Source: Schistocerca nitens (lineage: Eukaryota > Arthropoda > Insecta > Orthoptera > Acrididae). From it: 64,000 nt of DNA. This document shows, piece after piece, positions 1 through 10,299 of this stretch. The DNA lies in assembly GCF_023898315.1 (NCBI RefSeq), contig NC_064622.1, positions 181,246,178-181,310,177 on the forward strand. Reading direction: 5' to 3'. How positions within the stretch are numbered: position 1 is the stretch's first letter; each line of letters opens with the position of its first letter. A program made the translations under genes and the position numbers. The notes beneath the pieces are model-generated. The model was not told the DNA's origin, did no database searches, and was given only the letters and a program-made list of their open reading frames with translations.

Positions 1-1553
1 GGCATGAATTTAACCGATACCGCCCGCCCGCTGCGCTAGTGTGAGGGTGGCGTATCGGACTTTAAAAACAAGGCCGGTGCTTACGAAATGTCCACATGCT
101 GCTTGAAATCTGTCGGCCATAGTAGCCGTCAAGGGAAGGACATGCGCATATAGTTCAGTTTGGAGACAAGATGTGTGTTGACATAACGTGTTCTGAGGAG
201 CAAATCCAAGTGACGAAATTTGTTGTCCTGCAGCAGAGCACGTGTCTGGTGTAGGAGCCGGCGGTACGTAGCCGCCGCCGTGCGGCGAACATTGCTATAG
301 AATTGCACTCCTAAACACTTGAGTACGGGCACCTTGTCAAAGGGAACCGTCGTTGCGTGGGAAATCCCCCCTCCATGTATTTTGTCTTCTTCACGTTGAT
401 GACGCTACCAGCGACCTCCCCGTACTGGTGTAGCCACTGAAGCGCCATATGCATTTCATCCTCTGATCTGGCCAGGAACGCCACGTCATCGGCGAATGCA
501 CCACAACGAAATGTCACGTCCCGCATGGAAATGTTTGTTAATCGCTGCCGTAGACCATGTAAAGCTGGTTCAAGGGCTGCCGCAAATAATATACCCGACA
601 GAGGGAACCCTTGTCGCACTAACCGTCCAACAACAATGTGACCAGACTGGTAACCGTTGACCATCATGCGGGAGCGCGCTCCGTGGACCAGTCGAAGGAC
701 CACCTGTGCAGACTCTGGGGAAAGGCCCATATGTTGCAAAACTGAGCGTAAGAAGCCGTGTTCGACGCGATCCAATGCGCGGTCAAAATCCACGGCGACA
801 AGGGCGCCTCGTATTTTTCAGGCCGCCGTCAGAGCATTTACATCGCGGTATGCTCCTAACGCGGTATGAATGTTGCTGACTCCACCTAAACATGTCTGAT
901 CGGTGTGGATGGCTTTCCAGATAGCTGTGTGGAGACGCGCGCGGAGGATACGGGCGATCTTGTAGTCGTTGTTGAGGAGTGTGAGTGGGCGAAAGTCCTG
1001 CCACCTACAACCACCCGGTTTCGGTACTGGGATCAAGATGCCATATGTGAATTCTGAGAGGACAGTGAAATCTGGTCTTGAAACATTTGGAGCCACATGT
1101 CGTTCATACGGTCGTAAAAAGTGCGGTAAAATTCCAGGGGTAAACCGTCCGGTCCAGGCGACTTGTTCAGTGCTCCACGTGCCAAGGTCGATGTCAGCTG
1201 GTAGGATGTAATAAGCAACAGCAGAGTATCATCGTGTGCCACGTCCCAAGGGGCGGCATAGTCGTGCAACAGCTCGTCATAATCACGTACGTTTCGCGGA
1301 TCTTCATGTACAAAGCCCCATACTGTCGGGCGAACGTGTGCGCTATGTCCGTTTGCGTCACTGCGCGGCCGCCGTCCTCCGTGTTTACCGCCGTAATGAG
1401 CCGACGTTTGCGGTGGCGCCTCTCGCGCACAATGTGATAGACTGATGCCGTTTCGTTGGGGAAGCAGTCTCGCACTCGCGCACGGATCCGCACACCTTCT
1501 AGCTGCTCTGCCCTGATGCGAAGTAAACGAGCTTTGATGCGTTGTACGGACAT
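1..1553 (-). pseudogene. Reverse transcriptase region of the Tx1/L1-like LINE
   Basis: Reverse transcriptase would copy the element RNA at a nicked target. On the minus strand the pieces run 1553-1194, 1269-1033, 1096-818, 793-311 and 332-129, with a frame change between most of them. Visible blocks: the finger-domain motif NKSPGPDGLPLEF, the palm lead-in RPLTLLNNDYKI, a motif-A-like DFDRALDRVEHGF, a motif-B-like VRQGFPLSGILF, and the catalytic FADD box in CGAFADDVAFL (about 490). The multiple frameshifts show decay. Sequence continues beyond position 1. Confidence 0.75.
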
Positions 1554-1559
1554 CTAGGT

Positions 1560-1637
1560 CTAGTTTCCGTGGTCTAGCGGTAGCGCCTTTGATTCACAAT
1601 CATAACGTCTTCGGTCTCGGGTTCGATCCCCGCCACT
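1560..1637 (+). promoter_or_regulatory. tRNA-like head with A- and B-box sequences at LINE 5' end
   Basis: The first 80 bases of the inserted LINE look like a tRNA gene. There is an A-box-like tggtctagcggtag, an anticodon-type loop ttcaca with CAC in the anticodon place (valine-like), and a near-perfect B-box ggttcgatcccc. Stems carry mismatches, so it is unlikely to be a working tRNA. It could act as an internal RNA polymerase III promoter. It is followed by a conserved-looking non-coding leader up to the endonuclease start codon near 1992. Confidence 0.6.
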
Positions 1638-1910
1638 GCTAAATTTTGATAAATAATCAGCATTGGCGGCCGAAGACTTCCGGCTTAAGAAGTCAGCCTC
1701 ATTCTGCCAACGGCCTTGTCAAAGATGGCGGAGGAGCAGATAGAGGTTCAGGGCACTCTCTTGTCCTAGGGGTGGGAAATTGCCCCTAAAGGCGGAAGAA
1801 TCAGCAACGATCAACGGCATGAGGATGCAGAAGGCAATGGAAACCACTGCATTAAAGACACGTAACGTGTATCCACAGGACATGTGGCCTGTAATTGAAG
1901 AAGTGTCACG

Positions 1911-3400
1911 ATGATCTCTCCATTGGCAAAAGATTCCGGAATAGTCCCCCATTCGGACCTCCGGGAGGGGACTGCCAAGGGGGAGGTTACCATGAGAAAA
2001 AGATTGAATAATCAACGAAAGGATAACGTTCTACGAGTCGGGGCGTGGAATGTCAGAAGCTTGAACGTGGTAGGGAAACTAGAAAATCTGAAAAGGGAAA
2101 TGCAAAGGCTCAATCTAGATATAGTAGGGGTCAGTGAAGTGAAGTGGAAGGAAGACAAGGATTTCTGGTCAGATGAGTATGGGTAATATCAACAGCAGCA
2201 GAACATGGTATAACAGGTGTAGGATTCGTTATGTTACTGTGAACAGTCCAGTGACCGGGTTGTTCTAATCAGAATCGACAGCAGACCAACACCGACAACG
2301 ATAGTTCAGGTATACATGCCGACGTCGCAAGCCGAAGATGAACAGATAGAGAAAGTGTATGAGGATATTGAAAGGTAATGCAGCATGTAAAGGGGGACGA
2401 AAATCTAATAGTCATGGGCGACTGGAATGCAGTTGTAGGTGAAGGAGTAGAAGAAAAAGTTACGGGAGAATATAGGCTTGGGACGAGGGATGAAAGAGGA
2501 GAAAGACTAATTGAGTTCTGTAACACGTTTCAGCTAGTAATAGCGAATACCCTGTTTAAGATTCACAAGAGGAGGAGGTATACTTGGAAAAGGCCGGGAG
2601 ATACGGGAAGATTTCAATTAGATTACACCATGGTCAGACAGAGATTCCGAAATCAGATACTGGATTGTAAGGCGTACCCAGGAGCAGATATAGACTCAGA
2701 TCACAATACAGTAGTGATGAAGAGTAGGCTGAAGTTCAAGACATTAGTCAGGAAGAATCAATACGCAAAGAAGTGGGATACGGAAGTACTAAGGAATGAC
2801 GAGATACGTTTGAAGTTCTCTAACGCTATAGATACAGCAATAAGGAACAGCGCAGTAGGCAGTACAGTTAAAGAGGAATGGACATTTCTAAAAAGGGCCA
2901 TCACAGAAGTTGGTAAGGAAAACATAGGTACAAAGAAGATAGCTGCGAAGAAACCATGGGTAACAGAAGAAATACTTCAGTTGATTGATGAAAGGAGGAA
3001 GTACAAACATGTTCCGGGAAAATCGAGAATACAGAAATATAAGTCGCTGAGGAATGAAATAAATAGGAAGTGCAGGGAAGCTAAGACGAAATTGCTGCAG
3101 GAAAAATGTGAAGACATCGAAAAAGATATGATTGTCGGAAGGACAGACTCAGCATACAGGAAAGTCAAAACAACCTTTGGTGACATTAAAAGCAACGGTG
3201 GTAACATTAAGAGTGCAACGGGAATTCCACTGTTAAATGCAGATGAGAGAGCAGATAGGTGGAAAGAATACATTGAAAGCCTCTATGAGGGTGAAGATTT
3301 GTCTGATGTGATAGAAGAAGAAACAGGAGTCGATTTAGAAGAGATAGGGGATCCAATAGAGAGTCGGAAATTAAAAGAGCTTTGGAGGACTTACGGTTAA
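1911..3400 (+). pseudogene. RTE-like LINE endonuclease and linker (broken)
   Basis: APE-type endonuclease that would nick target DNA. The likely start is the ATG at 1992. The N-terminal block reads VGAWNVRSLNVVGKL and GVSEVKW (the conserved acidic residue). A frame change occurs at about 2184 and the frame resumes in 2378-3400. That part shows VMGDWNAVVG (catalytic D and N), LDYTMVRQRF and SDHNTVV (catalytic D-H pair), so all endonuclease landmarks are visible. It is followed by a lysine-rich linker leading to the RT. Breaks: the frameshift near 2184-2378 and a stop near 3400. Confidence 0.8.
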
Positions 3401-4848
3401 ATAAGGCAGAAGGGATAGATAACATTCCATCAGAATTTCTAAAATCATTGGGGGAAGTGGCAACAAAATGACTATTCACGTTGGTGTGTAGAATATATGA
3501 GTCTGGCGACTTACCATCTGACTTTCGGAAAAGCATCATCCACACAATTCCGAAGACGGCAAGAGCTGACAAGTGCGAGAATTATCGCAGAATCAGCTTA
3601 ATAGATCATGCATTGAAGCTGCTTACAATAATAATATACAGAAGAATGGAAGCGAAAATTGAGAATGCGCTAGGTGACGATCAGTTTGGCTTTAGGAAAA
3701 GTAAAGGGACGAGAGAGGCAATTCTGACGTTACGGCTAATAATGGAAGCAAGGCTAAAGAAAAATCAAGACACTTTCATAGGATTTGTCGACCTGGAAAA
3801 AGCGTTCGACAATATAAAATGGTGCAAGCTGTTCGAGATTCTGGAAAAAGTAGGGGTAAGCTATAGGAAGAGACGGGTAATATACAATATGTACAACAAC
3901 CAAGAGGGAATAATAAGAGTGGACGATCAAGAACAAAGTGCTCGAATTAAGAAGGGTGTAAGACAAGGCTGTAGCCTTTTGCCCCTACTCTTCAATCTGT
4001 ACATCGAGGAAGCAATGATGGAAATAAAAGAAAGGTTCAGGACTGGAATTAAAATACAAGGTGAAAGGATATCAATGATACGATTCGCTGATGACATTGC
4101 TATCCTGAGTGAAAGTTAAGAAGAATTAAATGATTTGCTGAACGGAATGATCAGTCTAATGAGTACACAGTATGGTTTGAGAGTAAATCGGAGAAAGACG
4201 AAGGTAATGATAAGTAGTAGAAATGAGAACAGCAAGAAAATTAACATCAGGATTGATGGTCACGAAGTCAATGAAGTTAAGGAATTCTGCTACCTAGGCA
4301 GTAAAATAACCAATGACGGACTGAGCAAGGAGGACATCAAAAGCAGACTCGCTATGGCAAAAAAGGCATTTCTGGCCAAGAGAAGTCTACTAATATCAAA
4401 TACCGGCCTTAATATGAGGAAGAAATTTCTGAGGATGTACGTCTGGAGTACAGCATTGTATGGTAACTAAACATGGACTGTGGGAAAACCAGAACAGAAG
4501 AGGATCGTAGCATTTGAGATGTGGTGCTATAGACGAATGTTGAAAATTAGGTGAACTGATAAGGTAAGGAATGAGGAGGTTCTACGCAGAATCGGAGAGG
4601 AAAGGAATATGTGGAAAACACTGATAAGGAGAAGGGACAGGATGATAGGACATCTGCTAAAACATGAGGGAATGACTTCCTTGGTACTAGAGGGAGCTGT
4701 ACAGGGCAAAAACTGTAGAGGAAGACAGAAATTGGAATACGTCAAGCAAATAATTGAGGACGTATGTTGCAATTGCTACTCTGAGATGAAGAGGTTAGCA
4801 CAGGAAAGGAATTCATGGCGGGCCGCATCAAACCAGTCAGTAGACTGA
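3401..4848 (+). pseudogene. RTE-like LINE reverse transcriptase and C-terminus (broken)
   Basis: Pieces at 3481-4119, 4135-4470 and 4609-4848, separated by point stops and small shifts. RT motifs: IPKTARADKCENYRRISL, motif A GFVDLEKAFDNIKW, motif B KGVRQGCSLLPLLFN (the usual S-P changed to L-P), motif C IRFADDIAIL. The C-terminal part has GHLLKHEGM and ends in SWRAASNQSVD just before the A-rich tail, a pattern I associate with RTE/BovB-type elements. The stops after 4116 and 4467 look like single-base changes. Confidence 0.8.
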
Positions 4849-4889
4849 TGACCAAAAAAAAAAAAAAAGAAAAGAAAAACCGGACATCT

Positions 4890-6110
4890 GACGTTCGGGA
4901 TGCGTCGCCAGCTCACGTAACGCTGTATAGTAAAATTCCGATGTTTTCCTTTGCCAGTTCGGTCTGTCACGACCGTAGGCCATCAGGGTCTTTCGGAGTG
5001 CAGGTTTGACACATCCCACTCACCACAGCAAAATGGAAGCATACATGGGCAAGTGCCTGAGACAACGACGTCACGTATCAGTAACTGCTTGCTGACACGC
5101 TGCCTCGCGAAGGAGGGAGACGATCAGCGTGCACGGGCCTCTGCTGCGTCTTGTGATTGTCGAGGTAAGGTGCAGATATACGCGAGATGATCCGTGAAGG
5201 CCGTCAGCCTGAGTTCAGCATCACGAATTGCTGTGCGGAGGGCACGCGAGAAGTATATCCGGTCCAGATGACTGGCAGAGTGGCTGGTAAAGTGCGTATA
5301 TCCACACTGGTTCCCATGATGGAAGAGCCACGTGTCGTGGAGCGCGAGGTCAATTATCGATGCTTGTAGAGCCGGGCATGGGACGTAATGCGGTATCTGG
5401 TCCTCGGGCCGCAGAACACTGTTAAAATCGCCGCCCACTATGTAGTGGTCCATATTTCCTTGCAAAAGTGGGGATACCTCCTCCGAATAGAAGACATGCC
5501 TGTCACCACGGTGCGAATTACTGGAGGGAGCGTAGACGTTAACGAGGCGGACTGCACCAAGTGGCCGGCCGAAGTGGCCGTGCGGTTAAAGGCGCTGCAG
5601 TCTGGAACCGCAAGACCGCTACGGTCGCAGGTTCGAATCCTGCCTCGGGCATGGATGTTTGTGATGTCCTTAGGTTAGTTAGGTTTAACTAGTTCTAAGT
5701 TCTAGGGGACTAATGACCTCAGCAGTTGAGTCCCATAGTGCTCAGAGCCATTTGAACCATTTTTTTGCACCAAGTGTGAGAGCGATGCCTCGCCCGTTCG
5801 GCAAGTATGTCACGTCCGTCGCGCCTATGCCATCTCGGAGAAGTATGGCCGTTCCTCCTGCGCCATCACCAGAGGGTAGGCTGTAGGTAGCGTAGCCATA
5901 TAGGTCTAAGCGCAACTCGGGACGGACCTCCTGGAGAAGGGCAATGTCCAAGTCTGCCGCTATGATCATGTCGTGCAACATGCGGGTCTTGACAGTGGAG
6001 TGGACACCATTGACAGTGACTGTTACCACACGGTATGACTGAGACATATCAAGTGGCGGAGGCAGTGTGCTGATGCAAGCCCACAGTGATCTCACACAAA
6101 ACACAGCCAT
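4890..6110 (-). pseudogene. Endonuclease domain of the Tx1/L1-like LINE, split by a SINE
   Basis: Minus-strand start of ORF2. The N-terminal part (6110-5766) has AADLDIALLQEVRP with the conserved glutamate and DGAGGTAILLRDG. After the SINE (5564-5765) the reading resumes with YIVGGDFNSVL (catalytic D, N), SHLDRIYFSR and the terminal TDHLAYI D-H pair (5465-5124). A frame change near 5100 precedes the segment at 5019-4890, which leads into the RT across the RTE insertion. Nicking of target DNA is the family role. Confidence 0.75.
5564..5765 (+). mobile_element. SINE (type 1), full length, in LINE endonuclease
   Basis: tRNA-derived SINE with head gccggccgaagtggccgtgc, a B-box ggttcgaatcctg, a shared body with 'cttaggttagttaggttt', and tail 'gctcagagccatttgaacca' followed by T residues. 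The direct repeat tgcaccaagtg flanks it (5553-5563, 5766-5776). The head has an extra stem (gaccg/cggtc) where a long variable arm would be, suggesting a tRNA-Ser or tRNA-Leu origin. Confidence 0.93.
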
Positions 6111-6269
6111 CCAGCCGCATGCTGTGCATTACTGTGCCATATGATCCCCTAACTGGCAGAGCCCTCCGGGCTCAATGTCAGCCATGGGCTCGTATCGATA
6201 TTTGCTGTGCATCATCGGCCTCCATATCGTCTATATCGTCTGCCCAATCACCAAGAGAGGATTGTGATG

Positions 6270-7418
6270 TCAGTGGTGGCTGGTTGCTTTCACAGGAGCC
6301 CACATTTTGGGAGTCGAGGCAATGCGCCTCGTTTTCAGGGCCACCAGATGAAGGAGAGAGTTCCTTATCTTCAGGGGCCTTCTGGTGAATGATGCCACTG
6401 GAGTCATGCCACTGGAGTCCGTTGCAACGGTAGACGAGTCGACGAAATCGATGTCTTCCGCCGGCTTCACATCCCTGTCCCGTTCTTCAACTGACAATCG
6501 CCTCTTCTTGTGTCGCTTGGGCGATTTTTGCTTGCGGGTCTGAGATTCGACATCCACTGGAGGGCGTGGCTCGACACGGTCGCTAGGAACCCCTGTGTCC
6601 GATTCCGACAGTGACGGTGGCTGGGTGCCCACGACGCTGCGGTGGGCAGAGGCTGTAGGAACCTCTGCACCGTTGGGCTGCGGCGTCGTCGACGGCGCTG
6701 ACTCTTCAACGGAGCTGGCAGCGGCTTGAGGAGGTAGCAGGTTTTGATCATCCATCACATCATGTCGTGCCGCCTCCACATATGTTAGCGGGAGAGAGGT
6801 CATAGTGGATCGTTGGGGAAGTTCATTGCGGGGCACCTGAACGAGGAGGCGCTGCAGACACTCAGTTCTAACATGGCCCTCCTGGCCGCAGCCCGAGCAG
6901 GTCTTCGGTTGTCCATCATATATAACAATTGCGCGGCAGCCACCAACGAAAACATATGATGGAACGTGCTTCCTAAGTTGTATGCGCACTTGTCATACCC
7001 CGTTAAGGACAGGGTACGTTTCGAAGGTGTTCCCTTTCTCCTCTGTGTGGCTCAGAACTGTGCTGTATGGCTGCAGTGCATCAACGACAAAGTTGGCAGG
7101 AACTTCTAACGGTAGTTCAAAAGTGCGCAAGGTACGCACCCCCAGACTAGCATGGTCAACTCCTACCACGCTCACATTACCGTCTGCGTGACAGAAGCGA
7201 AAGCCGTTATGCAGATCGTTGGAGGAGTCTGTCGCAGGCCGCTTCATCAGTTTGAAGTACACTCTGCTGGATACAATATACAAATGAATGCCTATCAGTT
7301 CTTGCGGTTCTGTGTGCATGATGTCTCGAAGAAACTGTTTAATTTCATGGGCCTTCGGTCTGGTGTACGATGCATTGAACGTTAGTTTGATTATATCTTG
7401 TCGATATGAGACCGCCAT
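6270..7418 (-). pseudogene. ORF1 (gag-like, zinc knuckle) of the Tx1/L1-like LINE
   Basis: About 383 codons in one frame with a single in-frame stop at 6991-6993 (after residue 141), so probably one substitution from open. ORF1 proteins of this kind bind the element RNA. Near residues 174-187 there is one C-x2-C-x4-H-x4-C zinc knuckle, CSGCGQEGHVRTEC, preceded by RKHVPSYVFVGGCRAIVIYDGQPK. The C-terminal 150 residues are low-complexity, rich in S, P, T and basic residues (QKSPKRHKKRRLS). ORF2 begins about 160 bases downstream at 6110. The decayed relative at 32017-32740 aligns with this region. Confidence 0.8.
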
Positions 7419-7489
7419 GGCGGGTCGGTATCGGTACTATAAGGCAATAACACCTGCGGAGCGCTGCCCTGCAATAACACCTGCCCTGC

Positions 7490-7640
7490 GGGCCGAGCCC
7501 GTCCGCACGGTATCACGGCTGAAAGCCGACTGCCAACTGAGCTACCGAAGCACGACTTCACGCCTTCTCCTCTACAGCTTTATTTCCACCAGTACCTCGT
7601 CTCACTCCACTGCAGAGTGAAAATCTCATTCTGGAATTTT
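7490..7640 (-). repeat. tRNA-derived repeat fragment (rearranged)
   Basis: On the minus strand it contains tgcttcggtagctcag (A-box-like) and ends with 'gagtgaaaatctcattctgg' on the plus strand. These pieces match the tRNA-derived repeat family seen at 24378-24596 and 59918-60672. Segments are shortened and re-joined relative to those copies. It lies just upstream of the Tx1-like LINE start, so it may be its 5' leader or an older neighbour. Confidence 0.5.
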
Positions 7641-8089
7641 TATAATGTTAAACGGTAATTTTAGTTGGTTGCGATTTGCACGCAATGCAATCTTCTTTGA
7701 GTGAATTTATACGGGTATCGCACATTGATTAGCAAGATATCCAGTATAGCAACATCACTCGACTCATCCACTTGTGAGACGAATTTGTTGCGATGAAGGC
7801 GACCATCTAGTTCATGTCTGATATAGCCCGCCAGGTCGTTAATTATAAGCGAAACGAGCAATAGAAAGAAACTTTCCAGATATTTCATCGAGAATGCATT
7901 GTATTATATTAAACTCTCAGCGATAGTGTGCGCTTCGCCCATTTTTGATCTGTATTAGATGACCAAATGCCATGCCTCTGTGGCTGTTTCAGTGACAGCT
8001 TGGGACACAAATTTCACAGTTTCTGACATCTGAATAACTGTCCTTTCTCACATACAAAAAATTCTTCATTCTTATCTTTACAGTCGGGG
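7641..8089. other. No recognisable feature
   Basis: AT-rich sequence without a convincing coding frame, repeat or RNA structure. Confidence 0.5.
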
Positions 8090-8101
8090 TATTCTGAGAT
8101 T

Positions 8102-8294
8102 AGCCGGCTGAAGTGGCCGTGCGGTTAAAGGCGCTGCAATCTGGAACCGCAAGACCGCTACGGTCGCAGGTTCGAATCCTGCCTCGGGCATGGATGTTTG
8201 TGATGTCCTTAGGTTAGTTAGGTTTAACTAGTTCTAAGTTCTAGGGGACTAATGACCTCAGCAGTTGAGTCCCATAGTGCTCAGAGCCATTTTT
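8102..8294 (+). mobile_element. SINE (type 1), full length
   Basis: Same family as 5564-5765, with head gccggctgaagtggccgtgc, B-box ggttcgaatcctg and tail gctcagagccattt. A perfect 12-bp target duplication tattctgagatt lies at 8090-8101 and 8295-8306. It is very similar to the 5564 copy over its length, which suggests recent spread. Confidence 0.95.
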
Positions 8295-8306
8295 TATTCT
8301 GAGATT

Positions 8307-8768
8307 GCTGTAAGATTCGCCATACTTCATTTTTTTTACCTTTAGGGAGTTTTTAGATAGCGTATGGCTTGAAACTATGCGACTTTAAATCGTTACATCG
8401 CCTCTTGAATATCATAGTCCGGGTCCTAAATCTTTGAGGTAGTTGCCGCATCTACGATGGAAGATTTCGTTGCAACACCCTTAAGCCTACGGTCTATTCT
8501 ATCTTTTAAAATCGACTTTTTATCTTTATAAAATGACGAACATAGAACAATATCACCACAAGATATTGAATTTCGCAGCTGTAGCCAAAAGCAAACAGGA
8601 CTCGAAAATACGGTGATCCAAGAGCGATCAGAGAGCGTTATGCAGGTTCGTCATGCTAAACTGGACTAGGCGTTGAAATCACAAACTCGGGTAGGAGCTG
8701 TACTCTGTATGTGTGGTGTGGATTATATAGCTCCGGACTGTGAAGCGACCCTTCGAGGCAGTTCGATA
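8307..8768. other. No recognisable feature
   Basis: Non-coding, AT-rich sequence between a SINE and a Tc1-type transposon. No repeat family recognised. Confidence 0.5.
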
Positions 8769-8770
8769 TA

Positions 8771-10192
8771 CACTCCTGGAAATGGAAAAAAGAACACATT
8801 GACACCGGTGTGTCAGACCCACCATACTTGCTCCGGACACTGCGAGAGGGCTGTACAAGCAATGATCACACGCACAGCACAGCGGACACACCAGGAACCG
8901 CGGTGTTGGCCGTCGAATGGCGCTAGCTGCGCAGCATTTGTGCACCGCCGCCGTCAGTGTCAGCCAGTTTGCCGTGGCATACGGAGCTCCATCGCAGTCT
9001 TTAACACTGGTAGCATGCCGCGACAGCGTGGACGTGGACCGTATGTGCAGTTGACGGACTTTGAGCGAGGGCGTATAGTGGGCATGCGGGAGGTCGGGTG
9101 GACGTACCGCCGAATTGCTCAACACGTGGGGCGTGAGGTCTCCACAGTACATCGATGTTGTCGCCAGTGGTCGGCGGAAGGTGCACGTGCCCGTCGACCT
9201 GGGACCGGACCGCAGCGACGCACGGATGCACGCCAAGACCGTAGGATCCTACGCAGTGCCGTAGGGGACCGCACCGCCACTTCCCAGCAAATTAGGGACA
9301 CTGTTGCTCCTGGGGTATCGGCGAGGACCATTCGCAACCGTCTCCATGAAGCTGGGCTACGGTCCCGCACACCGTTAGGCCGTCTTCCGCTCACGCCCCA
9401 ACATCGTGCAGCCCGCCTCCAGTGGTGTCGTGACAGGCGTGAATGGAGGGACGAATGGAGACGTGTCGTCTTCAGCGATGAGAGTCGCTTCTGCCTTGGT
9501 GCCAATGATGGTCGTATGCGTGTTTGGCGCCGTGCAGGTGAGCGCCACAATCAGGACTGCATACGACCGATGCACACAGGGCCAACACCCGGCATCATGG
9601 TGTGGGGAGCGATCTCCTACACTGGCCGTACACCACTGGTGATCGTCGAGGGGACACTGAATAGTGCACGGTACATCCAAACCGGCATCGAACCCATCGT
9701 TCTACCATTCCGAGACCGGCAAGGGAACTTGCTGTTCCAACAGGACAATGCACGTCCGCATGTATCCCGTGCCACCCAACGTGCTCTAGAAGTTGTGAGT
9801 CAACTACCCTGGCCAGCAAGATCTCCGGATCTGTCCCCCATTGAGCATGTTTGGGACTGGATGAAGCGTCGTCTCACGCGGTCTGCACGTCCAGCACGAA
9901 CGCTGGCCCAACTGAGGCGCCAGGTGGAAATGGCATGGCAAGCCGTTCCACAGGACTACATCCAGCATCTCTACGATCGTCTCCATGGGAGAATAGCAGC
10001 CTGCATTGCTGCGAAAGGTGGATATACACTGTACTAGTGGCGACATTGTGCATGCTCTGTTGCCTGTGTCTATGTGCCTGTGGTTCTGTCAGTGTGATCA
10101 TGTGATGTATCTGACCCCAGGAATGTGTCAATAAAGTTTCCCCTTCCTGGGACAATGAATTCACGGTGTTCTTATTTCAATTTCCAGGAGTG
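8771..10192 (+). mobile_element. Tc1-type DNA transposon, structurally complete
   Basis: 1422-bp cut-and-paste element. The terminal inverted repeats start cactcctggaaat and end atttccaggagtg, about 27 bp with two mismatches, flanked by TA (8769-8770, 10193-10194), the usual Tc1/mariner target duplication. It has one transposase gene (9015-10037) and an AATAAA at 10130-10135 inside the element. A sister copy in opposite orientation lies at 22813-24235. Confidence 0.95.
9015..10037 (+). CDS. Tc1-type transposase, uninterrupted (340 aa)
   Basis: DDE transposase that would bind the terminal repeats and move the element by cut and paste. The start ATG at 9015 is chosen because the frame upstream runs out of the element, and MPRQRGRGPY begins a typical N-terminus. 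Residues 10-110 form two helix-turn-helix-type segments (WTYRRIAQHVGREVSTVHR; SARTIRNRLHEAG) with basic GTGPQRRTDAR between. The catalytic residues are D155 in VVFSDESRF, D244 in LFQQDNARPH and E277 in SPDLSPIEHVWD. Only 32 residues separate the last two, against 34 in classic Tc1. No stops or shifts, and the length is normal for the family, so activity is possible but untested. Confidence 0.93.
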   Translation: MPRQRGRGPYVQLTDFERGRIVGMREVGWTYRRIAQHVGREVSTVHRCCRQWSAEGARARRPGTGPQRRTDARQDRRILRSAVGDRTATSQQIRDTVAPGVSARTIRNRLHEAGLRSRTPLGRLPLTPQHRAARLQWCRDRREWRDEWRRVVFSDESRFCLGANDGRMRVWRRAGERHNQDCIRPMHTGPTPGIMVWGAISYTGRTPLVIVEGTLNSARYIQTGIEPIVLPFRDRQGNLLFQQDNARPHVSRATQRALEVVSQLPWPARSPDLSPIEHVWDWMKRRLTRSARPARTLAQLRRQVEMAWQAVPQDYIQHLYDRLHGRIAACIAAKGGYTLY

Positions 10193-10248
10193 TATTTTTG
10201 GCTGAGAGGGAATGTGCACGGCATGTGTAGATGAGAAAGCGTGCAGCG

Positions 10249-10295
10249 AGAGAGAGAGAGAGAGAGAGTGAGAGAGAGAAAGGGGGGGGGGGGGG
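10249..10295. repeat. (GA)n microsatellite followed by a G14 run
   Basis: A GA repeat at 10249-10280 is followed by an uninterrupted run of 14 G (10282-10295). The small flanking frames on either side are artefacts of this low-complexity tract. Confidence 0.9.
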
Positions 10296-10299
10296 AAGG

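Larger units (their letters stand above)
1556..4880 (+). mobile_element. RTE-like LINE inserted in the Tx1-like LINE
   Basis: Plus-strand non-LTR element of about 3.3 kb with endonuclease, reverse transcriptase and an A-rich 3' tail (about 4853-4879). It is flanked by the direct repeat cggacatct (1547-1555 and 4881-4889), the expected target-site duplication. The host LINE's minus-strand reading resumes across the duplication: ...ERQMS upstream (near 4890) and MSVQRIK downstream (1553). The 5' end has a tRNA-like head at 1560-1637. The coding region is broken by frameshifts and stops. The C-terminal tail resembles RTE/BovB elements, judged by eye. A 3' fragment of the same family lies at 51990-52440. 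Confidence 0.8.
1..7440 (-). mobile_element. Tx1/L1-like LINE, split by an RTE-like LINE and a SINE
   Basis: Minus-strand non-LTR retrotransposon read from about 7440 down to the window edge, so its 3' end lies outside. Order: zinc-knuckle ORF1 (7418-6270), then ORF2 with an APE-type endonuclease (6110 to about 4890) and a reverse transcriptase (1553 to about 129). An RTE-like LINE (1556-4880) and a SINE (5564-5765) interrupt ORF2; each is bounded by a direct repeat, and removing each re-joins the interrupted protein reading. The RT motifs NKSPGPDGLPLEF and RPLTLLNNDYKI resemble the L1/Tx1 group. The clade is from memory of family motifs and not tested. Several frameshifts and one in-frame stop make it inactive. 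A relative lies at about 29740-32740. Confidence 0.75.

Noticed and set aside
1560..1637. Functional tRNA-Val gene
   Set aside because: The A- and B-boxes are good but stems have mismatches and it forms the exact 5' end of a LINE bounded by a target duplication.
8673..9014. N-terminal extension of the Tc1-type transposase
   Set aside because: The frame is open upstream of 9015 but crosses the transposon's left end at 8771, so it cannot belong to the gene. The sequence has no family similarity.
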